Positions 42,501-51,734 of a stretch of 64,000 nt of DNA are shown here, one piece after another (positions within the stretch are counted from its first letter, which is position 1; the number at the start of each line of letters is the position of its first letter). A model generated the notes under the pieces. That model did not search any database. It had not been told where the DNA came from and was given only the letters and a program-made list of their open reading frames with translations. The stretch is from contig NZ_JAGETZ010000005.1 in NCBI RefSeq assembly GCF_017571495.1, positions 62,001 to 126,000 on the forward strand, given 5' to 3'. The stretch is from Hymenobacter negativus. GTDB lineage: Bacteria; Bacteroidota; Bacteroidia; Cytophagales; Hymenobacteraceae. A program made the position numbers and the translations under genes.

Positions 42501-44504
42501 CTACACCACCATGGCCTGCTTTTCCACATTCCGGCTGGCCTTCATGCCCTGGGCTGTGAAGTGGGCCAGGGCCATGATGGTGAGCATGGGGTTGACTCCG
42601 CTGCAGGCTGGGAAGGCTGAGCCGTCGGCCACAAAGAGACCCTGCACCTCCACGGTTTCACCGTTGAGCTTGAGCGGGTGGGTGGCCGCGTCGCCACCCA
42701 TGCGGCAGGTGCTCATCTGGTGGGCGCTGTAGAGGCCGAATTGGTTGGGTTTCCAGCTTAGATGCGGCAGCTGGTCGAGCAGGGCAGGATTGAGTAGTAC
42801 GCCGTCCTTTATACGAAGCGTGGGCAAGGTATTGTGGGGCAGATACACGGTTTCGGCCCCGGCTGCGACGTGGATTTGAGCGGCGGCGCGCACGCCTTCC
42901 AGCATGTTGGCGCGGTCAAAATCCGACAAGGTGTAGTCAATCAGCGGCGCGCCGTTTTTGTCGATGCTGACCCGGCCGCCGTCGCGGTCGCGGGTGAGCA
43001 CGATGAACGAGCCCAGGTGGCTGGCGTCGCGCAGCAGCTCGTGGTGCTGCTGGCCCGAGCGCCAGGGCAGCACCATGCTCAGCAGGCCGGGGTGGGTGGG
43101 GGGCGTTTCGAGCTTGGCGCCGAAGTTGGTTCCGTGCAGTTGGGTGTAGGTATCGTTGACCACGCTCATGCTGGGGCCGTGCCAGGAGTTCATGGCGTGC
43201 GGGTAGCGGGCCCCTACCACCACGGTGGGGTGCAGGTGCAGGTGGCGGCCCAGGTGCGGGTGCTTCAAGCCGGAGCGCAGCAGCAGCGCGGGCGTCTGGA
43301 TGGCCCCGCCGGCCACCACTACGCGCTTCGCCCGCACGGTGATGTGAACCTGCTGGCCGTCCTCGGTGGTGTGCAGGGCCTCCGCGCCGGTAGCGCGGCC
43401 GTCGCTGATGGTCACGCGGTCCACCTTGGTATCGGCCAGGATGCGGGCGCCGTGCTCGAAAGCGGTGAGCAGATATGTATTCAGGGTGCCTTGCTTGATG
43501 CCGTGGGCATCGCCGAGCGTGGTGTAGCCAAGGCTGCGGAAGTGGCTGTCGGAATCCGTCAGGCCCTTTTCGTTGCGCGGAATCAGCTTTACCTCCTGGC
43601 CCAGCTTGGTCGAGCCGTCCCAGAGGGCCTGGTTCTGGCCGTTGTGGCGGGTGTAGTTGGTGTTCACCCCAATGGTGCGGGCCACGGCGTTGAGGCTTTC
43701 TTTGAATTCGAGGGTGGTGAAATGGGGCGCGGCGTGCTCGCGGGCCCATTCCTGCAGCACATAATCGGGGGTGCGGAAGGCCCCGGCCCAGTTTACAGTG
43801 GTGCCCCCGCCCAAGCAGGCGCCTGCCAGGATGCCGATGCTGCCATCCTGAGTGCAGAGGGTGCCCTTGGCATCGTAGAGCTTGCCCAGCATGTCGACTT
43901 CACGCTGGGTAAAGTCGCAGCCGTGGCAGTAGGGGCCTTTTTCAAGCACCAGCACATCAAAGCCAGCCTCGGCCAGCTCGCCGGCCACCACGCCGCCGCC
44001 TGCGCCGCTGCCAATCACCAGCACCTCGCACTCATACACGACGTCCTCTGTCAGGCGCAGGGTGCGAATGGGCTTGGGCGAATCCACCGGCTGCTCATCA
44101 GGCCCAGGGTAGCCGAGGAAGCCCCAGGCGGCCGGCACGTCCGTCATGCTGCCACCGTAGTAGAGCAGCGTGCACAGCTTGCGCAACGCCTGGAAGCCCT
44201 TGCGCAGCTGCGGCACGTTGCTGGCGGCCCAGCTTTGCAGCAGCTGCTCGCGGTGCACAGCATCCAGCTTGCGGAAGGGTTTCAGCGGGCCAAACCAGGT
44301 GAGGCCCAGCAGCGGCTTCTCCAGCAAATCGAGCAACTGGCTAAATTCGGCCTGGGCCCCAGCGGGCTGCTCCTGGATTGCAGCTTCGAGCTTCTCCAGA
44401 TTCAGGCCGGCCGCGCCGGATGGGCTGCCGTCGGGCAGGGCGGGAATGAAGGTGTCGGCCAGGGCCTGGAGGACAAGGGAGCGGTCAGGGGTAAGCGTGA
44501 ACAT
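42501..44504 (-). CDS. GMC-family oxidoreductase
   Basis: 667 residues. The first 130 residues are an N-terminal helical part like gluconate dehydrogenase subunit 3 (LVLQALADTFIPALPDGSPSG). The FAD-binding core starts with VLVIGSGAGGGVVAGELAEAGFDVLVLEKG. It also shows GACLGGGTTVNWAGAFR, the GMC signature VVAGGAIQTPALLLRSG, and the C-terminal HQMSTCRMGGDAA...VADGSAFPACSGVNPMLTIMALA. Probable alcohol/polyol or long-chain alcohol oxidoreductase. FAD enzyme; substrate unknown. Single gene. Confidence 0.93.
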   Translation of the reverse strand: MFTLTPDRSLVLQALADTFIPALPDGSPSGAAGLNLEKLEAAIQEQPAGAQAEFSQLLDLLEKPLLGLTWFGPLKPFRKLDAVHREQLLQSWAASNVPQLRKGFQALRKLCTLLYYGGSMTDVPAAWGFLGYPGPDEQPVDSPKPIRTLRLTEDVVYECEVLVIGSGAGGGVVAGELAEAGFDVLVLEKGPYCHGCDFTQREVDMLGKLYDAKGTLCTQDGSIGILAGACLGGGTTVNWAGAFRTPDYVLQEWAREHAAPHFTTLEFKESLNAVARTIGVNTNYTRHNGQNQALWDGSTKLGQEVKLIPRNEKGLTDSDSHFRSLGYTTLGDAHGIKQGTLNTYLLTAFEHGARILADTKVDRVTISDGRATGAEALHTTEDGQQVHITVRAKRVVVAGGAIQTPALLLRSGLKHPHLGRHLHLHPTVVVGARYPHAMNSWHGPSMSVVNDTYTQLHGTNFGAKLETPPTHPGLLSMVLPWRSGQQHHELLRDASHLGSFIVLTRDRDGGRVSIDKNGAPLIDYTLSDFDRANMLEGVRAAAQIHVAAGAETVYLPHNTLPTLRIKDGVLLNPALLDQLPHLSWKPNQFGLYSAHQMSTCRMGGDAATHPLKLNGETVEVQGLFVADGSAFPACSGVNPMLTIMALAHFTAQGMKASRNVEKQAMVV

Positions 44505-44625
44505 GAGGCGGGAATTTTGGGTGGTAAAAGGTAAGGAATTTTCGGCAAAGTGTTAGGCGTGCCGAGTATTTTTAGAGAGTAGGAGGTCAGGAGGGCAATG
44601 TGATAAAAGGTTAGACTGTCATGCC

Positions 44626-44708
44626 GAGCGCAGCCGAGGCAGCTCGCGTGCGGCAGTAGCTCAATCGTTGAACGATGCGAGCGAGCTGCCTCGGCTATGT
44701 TCGGTATG
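44626..44708. repeat. GTCATGCCGAGCG-type interspersed palindrome
   Basis: Starts GTCATGCCGAGCGCAGCCGAGGCAGCTCGC and ends in the complementary GCGAGCTGCCTCGGCT...CGGTATGAC, with a loop of about 30 nt. Relatives occur at 50656-50690, 53250-53341 and 56405-56430. Confidence 0.75.
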
Positions 44709-44792
44709 ACGAACGATTCCCGACCTTTGCCCCACGGCTTTACTCGTGTACTCTCACACCTTCTTGCCTCATACCCTCTTGCCCTAAACCCA

Positions 44793-45302
44793 ATGCCCCG
44801 CCTTATCCAAACGCCCGAAACCACGTACCGCGTCCACTTCCAGGACTGCGACATGCTGGGCCACCTCAACAACGCCCGCTACTTCGACTACTTTCTCAAC
44901 GCCCGCGAAGACCATACCACCGAGCATTACCAGCTAAATTTGGGCGAAATAGCCCGCGAGCAGAAGGCCGGGTGGGTCATCACCAAGCACCACATCAGCT
45001 ACCTCAAGCCGGCGCGGCAGGGCGTGCAGGTTCGCATTTTGAGCCAGCTCATCCACTTCGACAATTCCAACCTGGTGCTTGAAATGCAGATGCGCAACGA
45101 GGACGGCACCCGCCTGCTGGCCCTGCTGTGGTCGGAAATGACCTTCGTGACCATGCCCGCCGGCACCCGCACCGACCACTCCAACGCCATGATGGACCTG
45201 CTCGACGACCTTGACGTGGAAGCCGTCAGCTACGACCCCGATGGGTTTGACGAGCGGGTGAAGGAGGTGCGCCAGGAGCTGAAAAAGCTGCGGCGGGAGT
45301 AA
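44793..45302 (+). CDS. Hot-dog acyl-CoA thioesterase (4HBT family)
   Basis: 169 residues from the ATG at 44793 (MPRLIQTPETTYRVHF). 4HBT motif: VHFQDCDMLGHLNNARYFDYFLNARED with the catalytic Asp, then GWVITKHHISYLKPARQGVQVRILSQLIHFDNSNLVLEM, LLALLWSEMTFVTM. YbgC/FcbC-type thioesterases hydrolyse acyl-CoA. It ends with a basic helix (RVKEVRQELKKLRRE). Closed by the large palindrome at 45314. Confidence 0.9.
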   Translation: MPRLIQTPETTYRVHFQDCDMLGHLNNARYFDYFLNAREDHTTEHYQLNLGEIAREQKAGWVITKHHISYLKPARQGVQVRILSQLIHFDNSNLVLEMQMRNEDGTRLLALLWSEMTFVTMPAGTRTDHSNAMMDLLDDLDVEAVSYDPDGFDERVKEVRQELKKLRRE

Positions 45303-45313
45303 CCGCACGGCCC

Positions 45314-45467
45314 GTCATTGCGGGCGGAGCGCAGCGTAGCAATCCGTCCTGTAAACGCGACAAATCCCTTCAAAGAAAAGCCCCAGCACCGCGCGGTGCT
45401 GGGGCTTTTCTTTGAAGGGATTTGTCACAACTCAAGGCTGGTCGCGTTACGCTCCATCCGCAATGAC
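45314..45467. repeat. Composite palindrome with a 68-bp perfect inverted repeat core
   Basis: Outer arms GTCATTGCGG (45314-45323) and CCGCAATGAC (45458-45467) enclose a perfect palindrome with 34-bp arms (45359-45392 and 45393-45426; the arms meet at GCACCGC|GCGGTGC and end GACAAATCCC/GGGATTTGTC). It has T-runs on both sides, so it can terminate both the thioesterase gene and the convergent M1 peptidase gene. Confidence 0.93.
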
Positions 45468-45477
45468 AGTTCCGGCT

Positions 45478-47337
45478 TTACCCGCCAAAGGAATTGTCCC
45501 GCTCGTTGGCATCCATGAAGATGCCGCCGTCCAGTCGCACCGATTTCACCGCTTTGGGTACGGTGATGATGGCCTGCTTCTGGTTGGCTTGCCACACGGC
45601 GGGTGACTGGTGCAGGGTGGCCTTGCTGCCATCAGCATACTCCACATGCATATCAAAGGGCACGGCGAAACCGCCGATGTTTTGCACCGTCACGGTATTG
45701 CCGCTGGCTGCCACGGCCAGGTCGATGTAGTAGTTGGTGAAGAACCAGTTGTTGAAAAACCAGTTCAAATCCTGGCCGCTGGCGTTGCTCATTGAGTTGA
45801 AATAGTCCCACGGAATGGGGTGCTTGCCGTGCCAGCGGTCCATGTATTCGTGCAGGCTTTTCTTGAACAGCTCGTCACCGAGCATGTCCTTCAGGGCCAG
45901 GTAGCTGAGCGAGGGTTTGCCGTAGGCGTTGTTGCCGTAGCCGGCCTTCAGCTCGCTGCTGGGCGTGATGACGGGCAGGTCCTCGGCCGTAGCGGCATCG
46001 TGAATCCAGCGGTTCACGCGGAACTGTTTGTAGAAGTTGTCGGCCTTGACTACGCCGTTTTCCTGGCGGCCAATGAGCAGCTCAAACGTGGTGGCCCAGC
46101 CCTCGTCCATGTAGGCGTAGCGGCTCTCGTTGATGCCCATGTAGAAGGGAAACCAGGTGTGGGCTATTTCATGGTCCTGCACCAATTGGGCAAACGTAGG
46201 GTCGCGTTGGGGGCTGTCGTTCACCATCATCGGGTATTCCATATCGGCAAAGCCCTGGAACGCCGTCATTTTGGGAAACGGATACGCTACGCCGGGCCAG
46301 TTGGCCGGATTCGAAAACCAGCCCAGTGCAAACTGCGCGTTCTTCACCGACTGCCGGAAGTCCACCGTTGAATCGGCGTAGGCGGCCTGCACGCTGGCGC
46401 GGCGCTTGGCCTTGGCATCTACGACGACGCTGGCGGCGTCCCACACGTAATGGTCGCTCAGGCCGAAGGTGACGTCCGAAATGTCTTTCGCTGCCCACAC
46501 CCAAGTATTCATTGCCTGCTGGGCGGTGATATTCTTCTTGGCCAAATCGGCAGCGGTAGCAACGTGGATAACCGCGTCGCTGGTCATCGACTGCTTGAGG
46601 CGCTTGGCGGCGGCTTTCTGCAGCACCTGGTCGGGGTTTTGCAAGGTGCCGGTGGCCCACACAATGTAGTTGGCCGGCGCCTTTACGCGCAGGGTGTAAT
46701 CATTGAAGTCGTTGTAAAACTCCTTGCTGTCGACGAAGGGCAGCCGGTCCCAGCCGTTGTAGTCGTCATATACGGCAATGCGCGGGTAGAAATAGGCCAG
46801 GAAGTAAGTGGTGGGGTCAATCATGCCCTCACGCCCGCTCTCGATGGAAATGGGAAAGTGCCACGACACAGCAAATTTCACCGAATCGTGCGGGGCCAGC
46901 GCCTTGGGCAGGCGTACGCCCGGCGCGGTGCCCAGGTTTTGGGGTAGCGACTTGAGCTGGCCGGCCACCTGGAACGTGTCAATCACCACGCCGTTGGTGA
47001 GGTAATCGGCCGCGGCGTCGCCGTCGCGCGAGGCGCCGGGCTTGTGAATATTCTGGATGATGCGCAGGACCACCTGGCGCAGCGTGTCGGGGCTGTTGTT
47101 GGTGTAGGTGATGGTTTCGCGGCCACGGATGTCGCGGGCCGGCGGCGCAGCCTGCATGGTAATGTCATAGCGGGCGCGGTTTTGCCAGTAGTTGGGGCCG
47201 GGGCGGCCGTCGGGGCTGCGGGTGCCTTTGTTGAAGGCCTGCTTGATGTCGCGCGGCATGTAGAGCGGCTGCGTCTGGGCGGCGGCCGTATCGGCAAGGC
47301 CGGCGAGGAGCAGGAGCGTGAGGAGGGGTTTGGTCAT
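45478..47337 (-). CDS. M1-family metallopeptidase (aminopeptidase N-like), secreted
   Basis: 619 residues from the ATG at 47337; signal peptide MTKPLLTLLLLAGLADTAAAQ. The gluzincin core has HEIAH (389-393), 18 residues, then the third zinc ligand Glu in YMDEGWATTFE. Other M1 marks: RYDITMQAAPPARDIRGRETITYTNNSPDTL and FADMEYPMMVND in place of the usual GAMEN exopeptidase motif. Cleaves N-terminal residues from peptides in the periplasm. Alternative upstream starts lack a signal. Confidence 0.92.
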   Translation of the reverse strand: MTKPLLTLLLLAGLADTAAAQTQPLYMPRDIKQAFNKGTRSPDGRPGPNYWQNRARYDITMQAAPPARDIRGRETITYTNNSPDTLRQVVLRIIQNIHKPGASRDGDAAADYLTNGVVIDTFQVAGQLKSLPQNLGTAPGVRLPKALAPHDSVKFAVSWHFPISIESGREGMIDPTTYFLAYFYPRIAVYDDYNGWDRLPFVDSKEFYNDFNDYTLRVKAPANYIVWATGTLQNPDQVLQKAAAKRLKQSMTSDAVIHVATAADLAKKNITAQQAMNTWVWAAKDISDVTFGLSDHYVWDAASVVVDAKAKRRASVQAAYADSTVDFRQSVKNAQFALGWFSNPANWPGVAYPFPKMTAFQGFADMEYPMMVNDSPQRDPTFAQLVQDHEIAHTWFPFYMGINESRYAYMDEGWATTFELLIGRQENGVVKADNFYKQFRVNRWIHDAATAEDLPVITPSSELKAGYGNNAYGKPSLSYLALKDMLGDELFKKSLHEYMDRWHGKHPIPWDYFNSMSNASGQDLNWFFNNWFFTNYYIDLAVAASGNTVTVQNIGGFAVPFDMHVEYADGSKATLHQSPAVWQANQKQAIITVPKAVKSVRLDGGIFMDANERDNSFGG

Positions 47338-47394
47338 AGCAGGGACAGACGGCGAAGAGGAGGGGAGTGTTGCATCGGGGTGGCGCGGACGATT

Positions 47395-47480
47395 TAACCT
47401 CACCCCCGGCCTCTCTCCCCAAGAGAGGGGAGCCTGACGATTGAGGATGGCCGCCCCGGAGGGGGCCCGTGAGGTTGGCC
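47395..47480. repeat. CCTCACCCCC-type interspersed element
   Basis: AACCTCACCCCCGGCCTCTCTCCCC followed by AGAGAGGGGAGCC, a palindromic core, and GGAGGGGGCCCGTGAGGTT at the far end, complementary to the start. A related element lies at 56442-56545. Confidence 0.65.
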
Positions 47481-47584
47481 CGGTCGATGCAATGCTCCTG
47501 TTCAACGGCACAACGCCTGGCTGCATCTTTTGCCCAAAGCAAGCTCGCGCTTCAGGGCGTATTTTTCCGGCTTAAAGTTCCTGT

Positions 47585-49951
47585 ATGCCCGTTCCGAATA
47601 CCTGGCTGACCTTCCTAAAACCATTGAAAACAACCTGGCTCAGCGCTTTCCTGCTGCTGTGGCTGCTGGCCCTGGCCCCGGCGGCAGCTCAAACCACCGT
47701 GGCAAAGGAAGACACGATGGCCGTGGATACCACCGCCACGCGCGACGATTCCTACCGACTCGAAGTGGGCTACACCACGCTCAGCAGCATTTCGGGGCAG
47801 GTGCGCAAGGTGTTCGATACCCGCGGACTGGCCGAGGATTTACCCGATGTGGTGGAAAACCTCAAGGCCATTCAGTACACCCTCAAGCAAAAGGGGCAGG
47901 TGGTCGACATCAAGCAGCTGCAGATGTGCCAGCTCATGCTCACTACCCTGCAGGATGAGCTGGGGGAGTGGCGCACCGAGCTGGCCGAAGCCAACAAACA
48001 GCTGGCTGCCATGCAGGCTCGCCTCAAGAGCATTGCCCGCCCGCCCGTCCGCATTGCCAGCGCCGATGCCACCACCCTGGCCCTGGAGCGCTCCGATTCG
48101 GCGCTATGGGCGCGGCGGCAGCGCATTGGCGGCCTGCTCGAAAAGCGCTACCTCAAGGTGAAGCAGCTGCAGACGCAGGTGGCCGCCAGCTACATCCAGG
48201 GCATGGAATTGCAGGACGAGGTGGGCGACCAGCTGCGCCGCTACAGCCGCACCAGTGCCAAGCTCAACTACCCGCCGCTGTGGGAAGCCGAGTCAATTCC
48301 GCCGCTGCCACCCGACCCCAAGGCCCGCAAAGCCGGCCAGTACCGGCGCGAAATCATTAACTTCTACTTCGCTCATAATTGGGACAACTGGGCCTACATG
48401 GCGCTCATTGGGCTGGTGTTTTATGGCTGGGTCTCGTTCAACTACCGGCGGGCCAAGACGGCGGGGCTGGCCATTACCGAGCCGTTTCGGTACCTGCGGC
48501 CGGGGCCGGTGGCGGCTACGCTGGTGGTGATGTTCAGCCTGGCGCCGGCGCTGGAGCTGCACCCGCCACCCGTGTACCTGGCCTTGCTGCAGCTGCTGTT
48601 GCTGGTGGCCCTCACGGCAGTGTTTGCGCGAAGCTGGTCGCGGCAACTGTTTCTGTACTGGCTGGGGCTGGTGGCGTTTTTCGTGTGGCTGAGCATCACC
48701 AACGCCAACGCCACCACCGGGCTGGGCGCGCGCTGGGGCTTGCTCGGGCTCAATGCGTTGGCGGTGGGAATTGGGGCGTGGCTGCTGTGGCGGCTGCGCC
48801 AGACACTGGCTCAATTGCGCTTTCTTATTCCGGTGACGGGGCTGTTCATTGGGCTCAATGCGCTGGCCGTGTTTTGCAACGTGGTGGGGCGGCTGAGTTT
48901 GGCCAAGATGTTCAGTACGGCGGCCATTTTTGGGCTCACGCAGGGCATCGGGCTGGCGGTATTTATTGAGCTGTTCACCGAAGCTTTCCACCTGCAAATC
49001 CTGTGTAGCCGGGGGAGTGAGGGCAGCGCGGGGGCCTTCGACTACGACAAGATTGAGCCCCAGCTCATGCGCCTGCTCACGGTGCTGGCCGGTGCCCTGT
49101 GGCTGGTGGTGTTCACGTCCAACCTCAACATCTACAACCTCATCTACGGCCTGTTCGACCACTTTCTCACGGCCACGCACACCTTCGGCAGCACCGAATT
49201 CACCTACGGCAACGTCCTGCTGTTTTTCCTTATCCTCTACATTTCGGCGCTGCTGCAGCGCTACATCGGCTACTTTTTCGGCGATGTGGGCAACGACGAC
49301 AGCGTGGACTCGCGGCAGCGCGGCTCGTGGCTGGTAGCGTTGCGGCTGCTGCTGGTGCTGGTGGGCTTCGCGCTGGCTACCGCCGCCACGGGCCTGCCGC
49401 TGAGTAAAATCGCCATCGTATTCGGCGCGCTTAGCGTGGGCATTGGTCTGGGCTTGCAGAGCATTGTGAACAACCTGGTGTCGGGCATCATCCTGATTTT
49501 TGAGCGGCCGTTTCACGTGGGCGACTTCATTGAGGTAGCCGGCAAGGCCGGACGGGTGCACGACATCGGCATCCGGTCGAGCAAGCTGACGTCCGTCACG
49601 GGCTCCGAAATCATCGTGCCCAATGGCGACCTGCTCTCCAACCACGTCATCAACTGGACGCGTACCAACGACCACATCCGCACGGATTTGTCGCTGAGGC
49701 TGGCTCCCGGCACCGACTTGCAGACCGACCTCCAAACGGCCCGCGAGCTCATTCAGGAGGAAATCAAAACCAGCCCTTACACCATGCACAACCTGCCGCC
49801 CGAAATCCTGCTCAGCAGCATCAACGGGCAGGTATATGAGCTGAAAGTGCTGTTCTGGATTACCAATATCCGCCAGGAACAGCTCACGAAGAGCGAGATT
49901 CTGGCCGGCATCTACCGCCGCTTTGTCGACAAGGGGCTGACGTTGAGCTAG
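47585..49951 (+). CDS. Large MscS-type mechanosensitive ion channel
   Basis: 788 residues. Signal peptide (LLLWLLALAPAAAQ), then a helical periplasmic part (about 45-220: VRKVFDTRGLAEDLPDV, LGEWRTELAEANKQLAAMQARLKS). Around eleven membrane helices follow, then the MscS core: KIAIVFGALSVGIGLGLQSIVNNLVSGIILIFERPFHVGDFIEV (positions about 610-655; the Gly/Ala pore helix), IGIRSSKLTSVTGSEIIVPNGDLLSNHVINW, and a C-terminal alpha/beta domain. Releases solutes under osmotic downshock from the inner membrane. Single gene. Confidence 0.93.
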   Translation: MPVPNTWLTFLKPLKTTWLSAFLLLWLLALAPAAAQTTVAKEDTMAVDTTATRDDSYRLEVGYTTLSSISGQVRKVFDTRGLAEDLPDVVENLKAIQYTLKQKGQVVDIKQLQMCQLMLTTLQDELGEWRTELAEANKQLAAMQARLKSIARPPVRIASADATTLALERSDSALWARRQRIGGLLEKRYLKVKQLQTQVAASYIQGMELQDEVGDQLRRYSRTSAKLNYPPLWEAESIPPLPPDPKARKAGQYRREIINFYFAHNWDNWAYMALIGLVFYGWVSFNYRRAKTAGLAITEPFRYLRPGPVAATLVVMFSLAPALELHPPPVYLALLQLLLLVALTAVFARSWSRQLFLYWLGLVAFFVWLSITNANATTGLGARWGLLGLNALAVGIGAWLLWRLRQTLAQLRFLIPVTGLFIGLNALAVFCNVVGRLSLAKMFSTAAIFGLTQGIGLAVFIELFTEAFHLQILCSRGSEGSAGAFDYDKIEPQLMRLLTVLAGALWLVVFTSNLNIYNLIYGLFDHFLTATHTFGSTEFTYGNVLLFFLILYISALLQRYIGYFFGDVGNDDSVDSRQRGSWLVALRLLLVLVGFALATAATGLPLSKIAIVFGALSVGIGLGLQSIVNNLVSGIILIFERPFHVGDFIEVAGKAGRVHDIGIRSSKLTSVTGSEIIVPNGDLLSNHVINWTRTNDHIRTDLSLRLAPGTDLQTDLQTARELIQEEIKTSPYTMHNLPPEILLSSINGQVYELKVLFWITNIRQEQLTKSEILAGIYRRFVDKGLTLS

Positions 49952-50020
49952 AGGTAATTGTGACGATGACGCAGGACAGGAGGTACTTATTAACTGGGCT
50001 AAACTCGAACTTGATTTGCT

Positions 50021-50626
50021 GTGAGTAAAAAAGGATACTTTCTGAGCGCGCTCGTGCTGAGTATTGGCCTGTGGACGGGCTGCGAGCAATCCACTAAACC
50101 AATCAAAGCGCCCGAAGCCCCCCGCCCGGCCTCGCCGGTGGCGACAAAGCCTCCGGTCCCGTCCGACACTGTGCCCAAGGATGCCGCGAAAGGCGATTTC
50201 GACGGCGACGGGCGTGCCGAATACGTGTGGCTGACGGCGCCCGAAATAACAGATGACATGGAATGCAAGGGCGAATGCACCAGCTACCTGCGATTTTCGA
50301 AGGCGGCGCTGCCGGCCATTGAGCAGCTGAACTGCATTGGTGGGCAGCCCGAGAACCTGGGCGATTTGAACGGCAACGGCGGCGATGAAATCGGCCTGCT
50401 GCCGGAGTGGTTCACCAGCTGCTGGGCCAGTTATTACGTGTTTACCTACCGGGCCGGGAAGTGGGAGCGGCTGGTGAAGCCCTTCTCCACGCACTGCAAC
50501 CAGTGGGAGGCCGAGGTAAAGCCCATCGAAAAAGACCCCGCTCACCCAGGCCACGTCCTGATTCGCTACACCGAGTTTGCCGATACGACGTTTGCCGTGC
50601 AAACGAAATCGGTGCCGGTGCAGTGA
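50021..50626 (+). CDS. Hypothetical lipoprotein
   Basis: 201 residues from GTG 50021; lipobox LWTGCEQS. A Pro/Lys linker precedes an FG-GAP-like GDFDGDGRAEYVWLT segment, Cys pair MECKGECTSYL, GDLNGNGGDEIGLLPEWFTSCWASYYVFTYRAGKWERL. The D-x-D-G-D-G and L-N-G-N-G-x-D calcium-type motifs suggest a propeller-like VCBS repeat. Function unknown. Confidence 0.75.
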   Translation: MSKKGYFLSALVLSIGLWTGCEQSTKPIKAPEAPRPASPVATKPPVPSDTVPKDAAKGDFDGDGRAEYVWLTAPEITDDMECKGECTSYLRFSKAALPAIEQLNCIGGQPENLGDLNGNGGDEIGLLPEWFTSCWASYYVFTYRAGKWERLVKPFSTHCNQWEAEVKPIEKDPAHPGHVLIRYTEFADTTFAVQTKSVPVQ

Positions 50627-50655
50627 GAATGCGAAGCCTGCAGCACAATAGACCG

Positions 50656-50690
50656 TCATGCCGAGCGGAGCATGCAAACCTCTGCATGAC
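50656..50690. repeat. GTCATGCCGAGCG-type interspersed element (short)
   Basis: CGTCATGCCGAGCGGAGCATGCAAACCTCTGCATGACCGG; the start CATGC..GCATG and the later TGCATGACCGG form a small inverted pair. Same family as 44626-44708. Located between two lipoprotein genes. Confidence 0.5.
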
Positions 50691-50713
50691 CGGCACATGG
50701 AACAGAACCTGAA

Positions 50714-51637
50714 ATGAAAACAACATTCGCCATCCTGCTTTTGGGTTGCTGCCTGCTGCTCAGTGCCTGCCAGCGGCCCGATGATGCGGTGGTCATCATC
50801 AAGGGTAAGCAGTGGCACCGCACGTCGGCCGAACTGGCGCAAGGCCAGCTCACGCCGCAGCTGCACGATGCTGATTATCAATTGGTCAGCGATATGGCCA
50901 TGCTGAGCGCGGTAGTGTATGCGGGGGTACGCGTGTCTGGCCACCGGCCCGATTATAGGCAGGACACGGCCAAATACGCCGTGGAGCGGCGCGAGCTAGC
51001 CCGGCGCGGCTGGCAGCCGTTTGCCTTGGCTGAGGTGGTGACAACTCCGCCGGGCCAACACCCCTTAGGCGGATTGGTGTACGATGTATGGGTGCAGGCC
51101 CGGACCGGCGCCCGGCCGCTGGCGGTGCTGGTGTTCCGGGGTACCAATTACCTGGAGTTTGCCGATTGGGTGGCCAATACGCGGCCCGTTACGAACTGGC
51201 CCGGCCTGTGGGACCAATATGAGCAGGCCCGTGCCCTCACGCCCGTGGTGGTGGCCCGGCTCGATTCAGCCTACGGTGGCCGGGAACGGGTTTTCGCGAC
51301 TGGGCACTCGCTGGGCGGCGGGCTGGCGCAACACGCCGGCTACACCTGCCCGCGCATCGAAAAGGTGTTCGCCTTCGATTCGTCGCCGCTGACGGGCTAT
51401 TTCGATGTGGCCAAAAAAGAGCGACTGCTACACGGCAGCAAGCGCCGCACTTTTCTGGTGTACGAGAGCTACGAGGTGCTGGCGCTGTTTCGCATGGTGC
51501 CGGCCTACCTCGACCGCTTTCGGGAGGTTGATATTGTGGCCGTGCGCTACAACTTCGCCACCGGGCTGGAGGCGCCCTCGCCCTTTCAGCAGCACCAGAT
51601 GCAGCGGCTGGCGGCGGGGCTAAACGCAGAGAAGTAG
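50714..51637 (+). CDS. Class-3-lipase-like lipoprotein
   Basis: 307 residues; lipobox LLLSACQRP. Alpha/beta hydrolase of the fungal-lipase (class 3) type: LAVLVFRGTNYLEFADWVANTR, nucleophile elbow in VFATGHSLGGGLAQHAGYTC, then KVFAFDSSPLTGYFD and RTFLVYESYEVLALFRMVPA with candidate acid residues, and the late QQHQMQRLA with a possible catalytic His. Surface- or periplasm-anchored esterase; substrate unknown. Confidence 0.87.
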   Translation: MKTTFAILLLGCCLLLSACQRPDDAVVIIKGKQWHRTSAELAQGQLTPQLHDADYQLVSDMAMLSAVVYAGVRVSGHRPDYRQDTAKYAVERRELARRGWQPFALAEVVTTPPGQHPLGGLVYDVWVQARTGARPLAVLVFRGTNYLEFADWVANTRPVTNWPGLWDQYEQARALTPVVVARLDSAYGGRERVFATGHSLGGGLAQHAGYTCPRIEKVFAFDSSPLTGYFDVAKKERLLHGSKRRTFLVYESYEVLALFRMVPAYLDRFREVDIVAVRYNFATGLEAPSPFQQHQMQRLAAGLNAEK

Positions 51638-51734
51638 TTCCTGCGCCCCAGCGCGAGCGCGGCGCGCGGCTGTTGTTCATTACCTTAACACCCGGTTGGG
51701 CTCGTTTTCGCATTCAGCAAGGAAGTACTGCGCC

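Noticed and set aside
42834..44534. 566-codon plus-strand frame opposite the GMC gene
   Set aside because: Shadow; the GMC motifs are on the minus strand.
48293..50944. 883-codon minus-strand frame opposite the MscS and lipoprotein genes
   Set aside because: Runs antisense across two unrelated genes and a gap, with Gln/Arg/His-rich composition; no start or motif.
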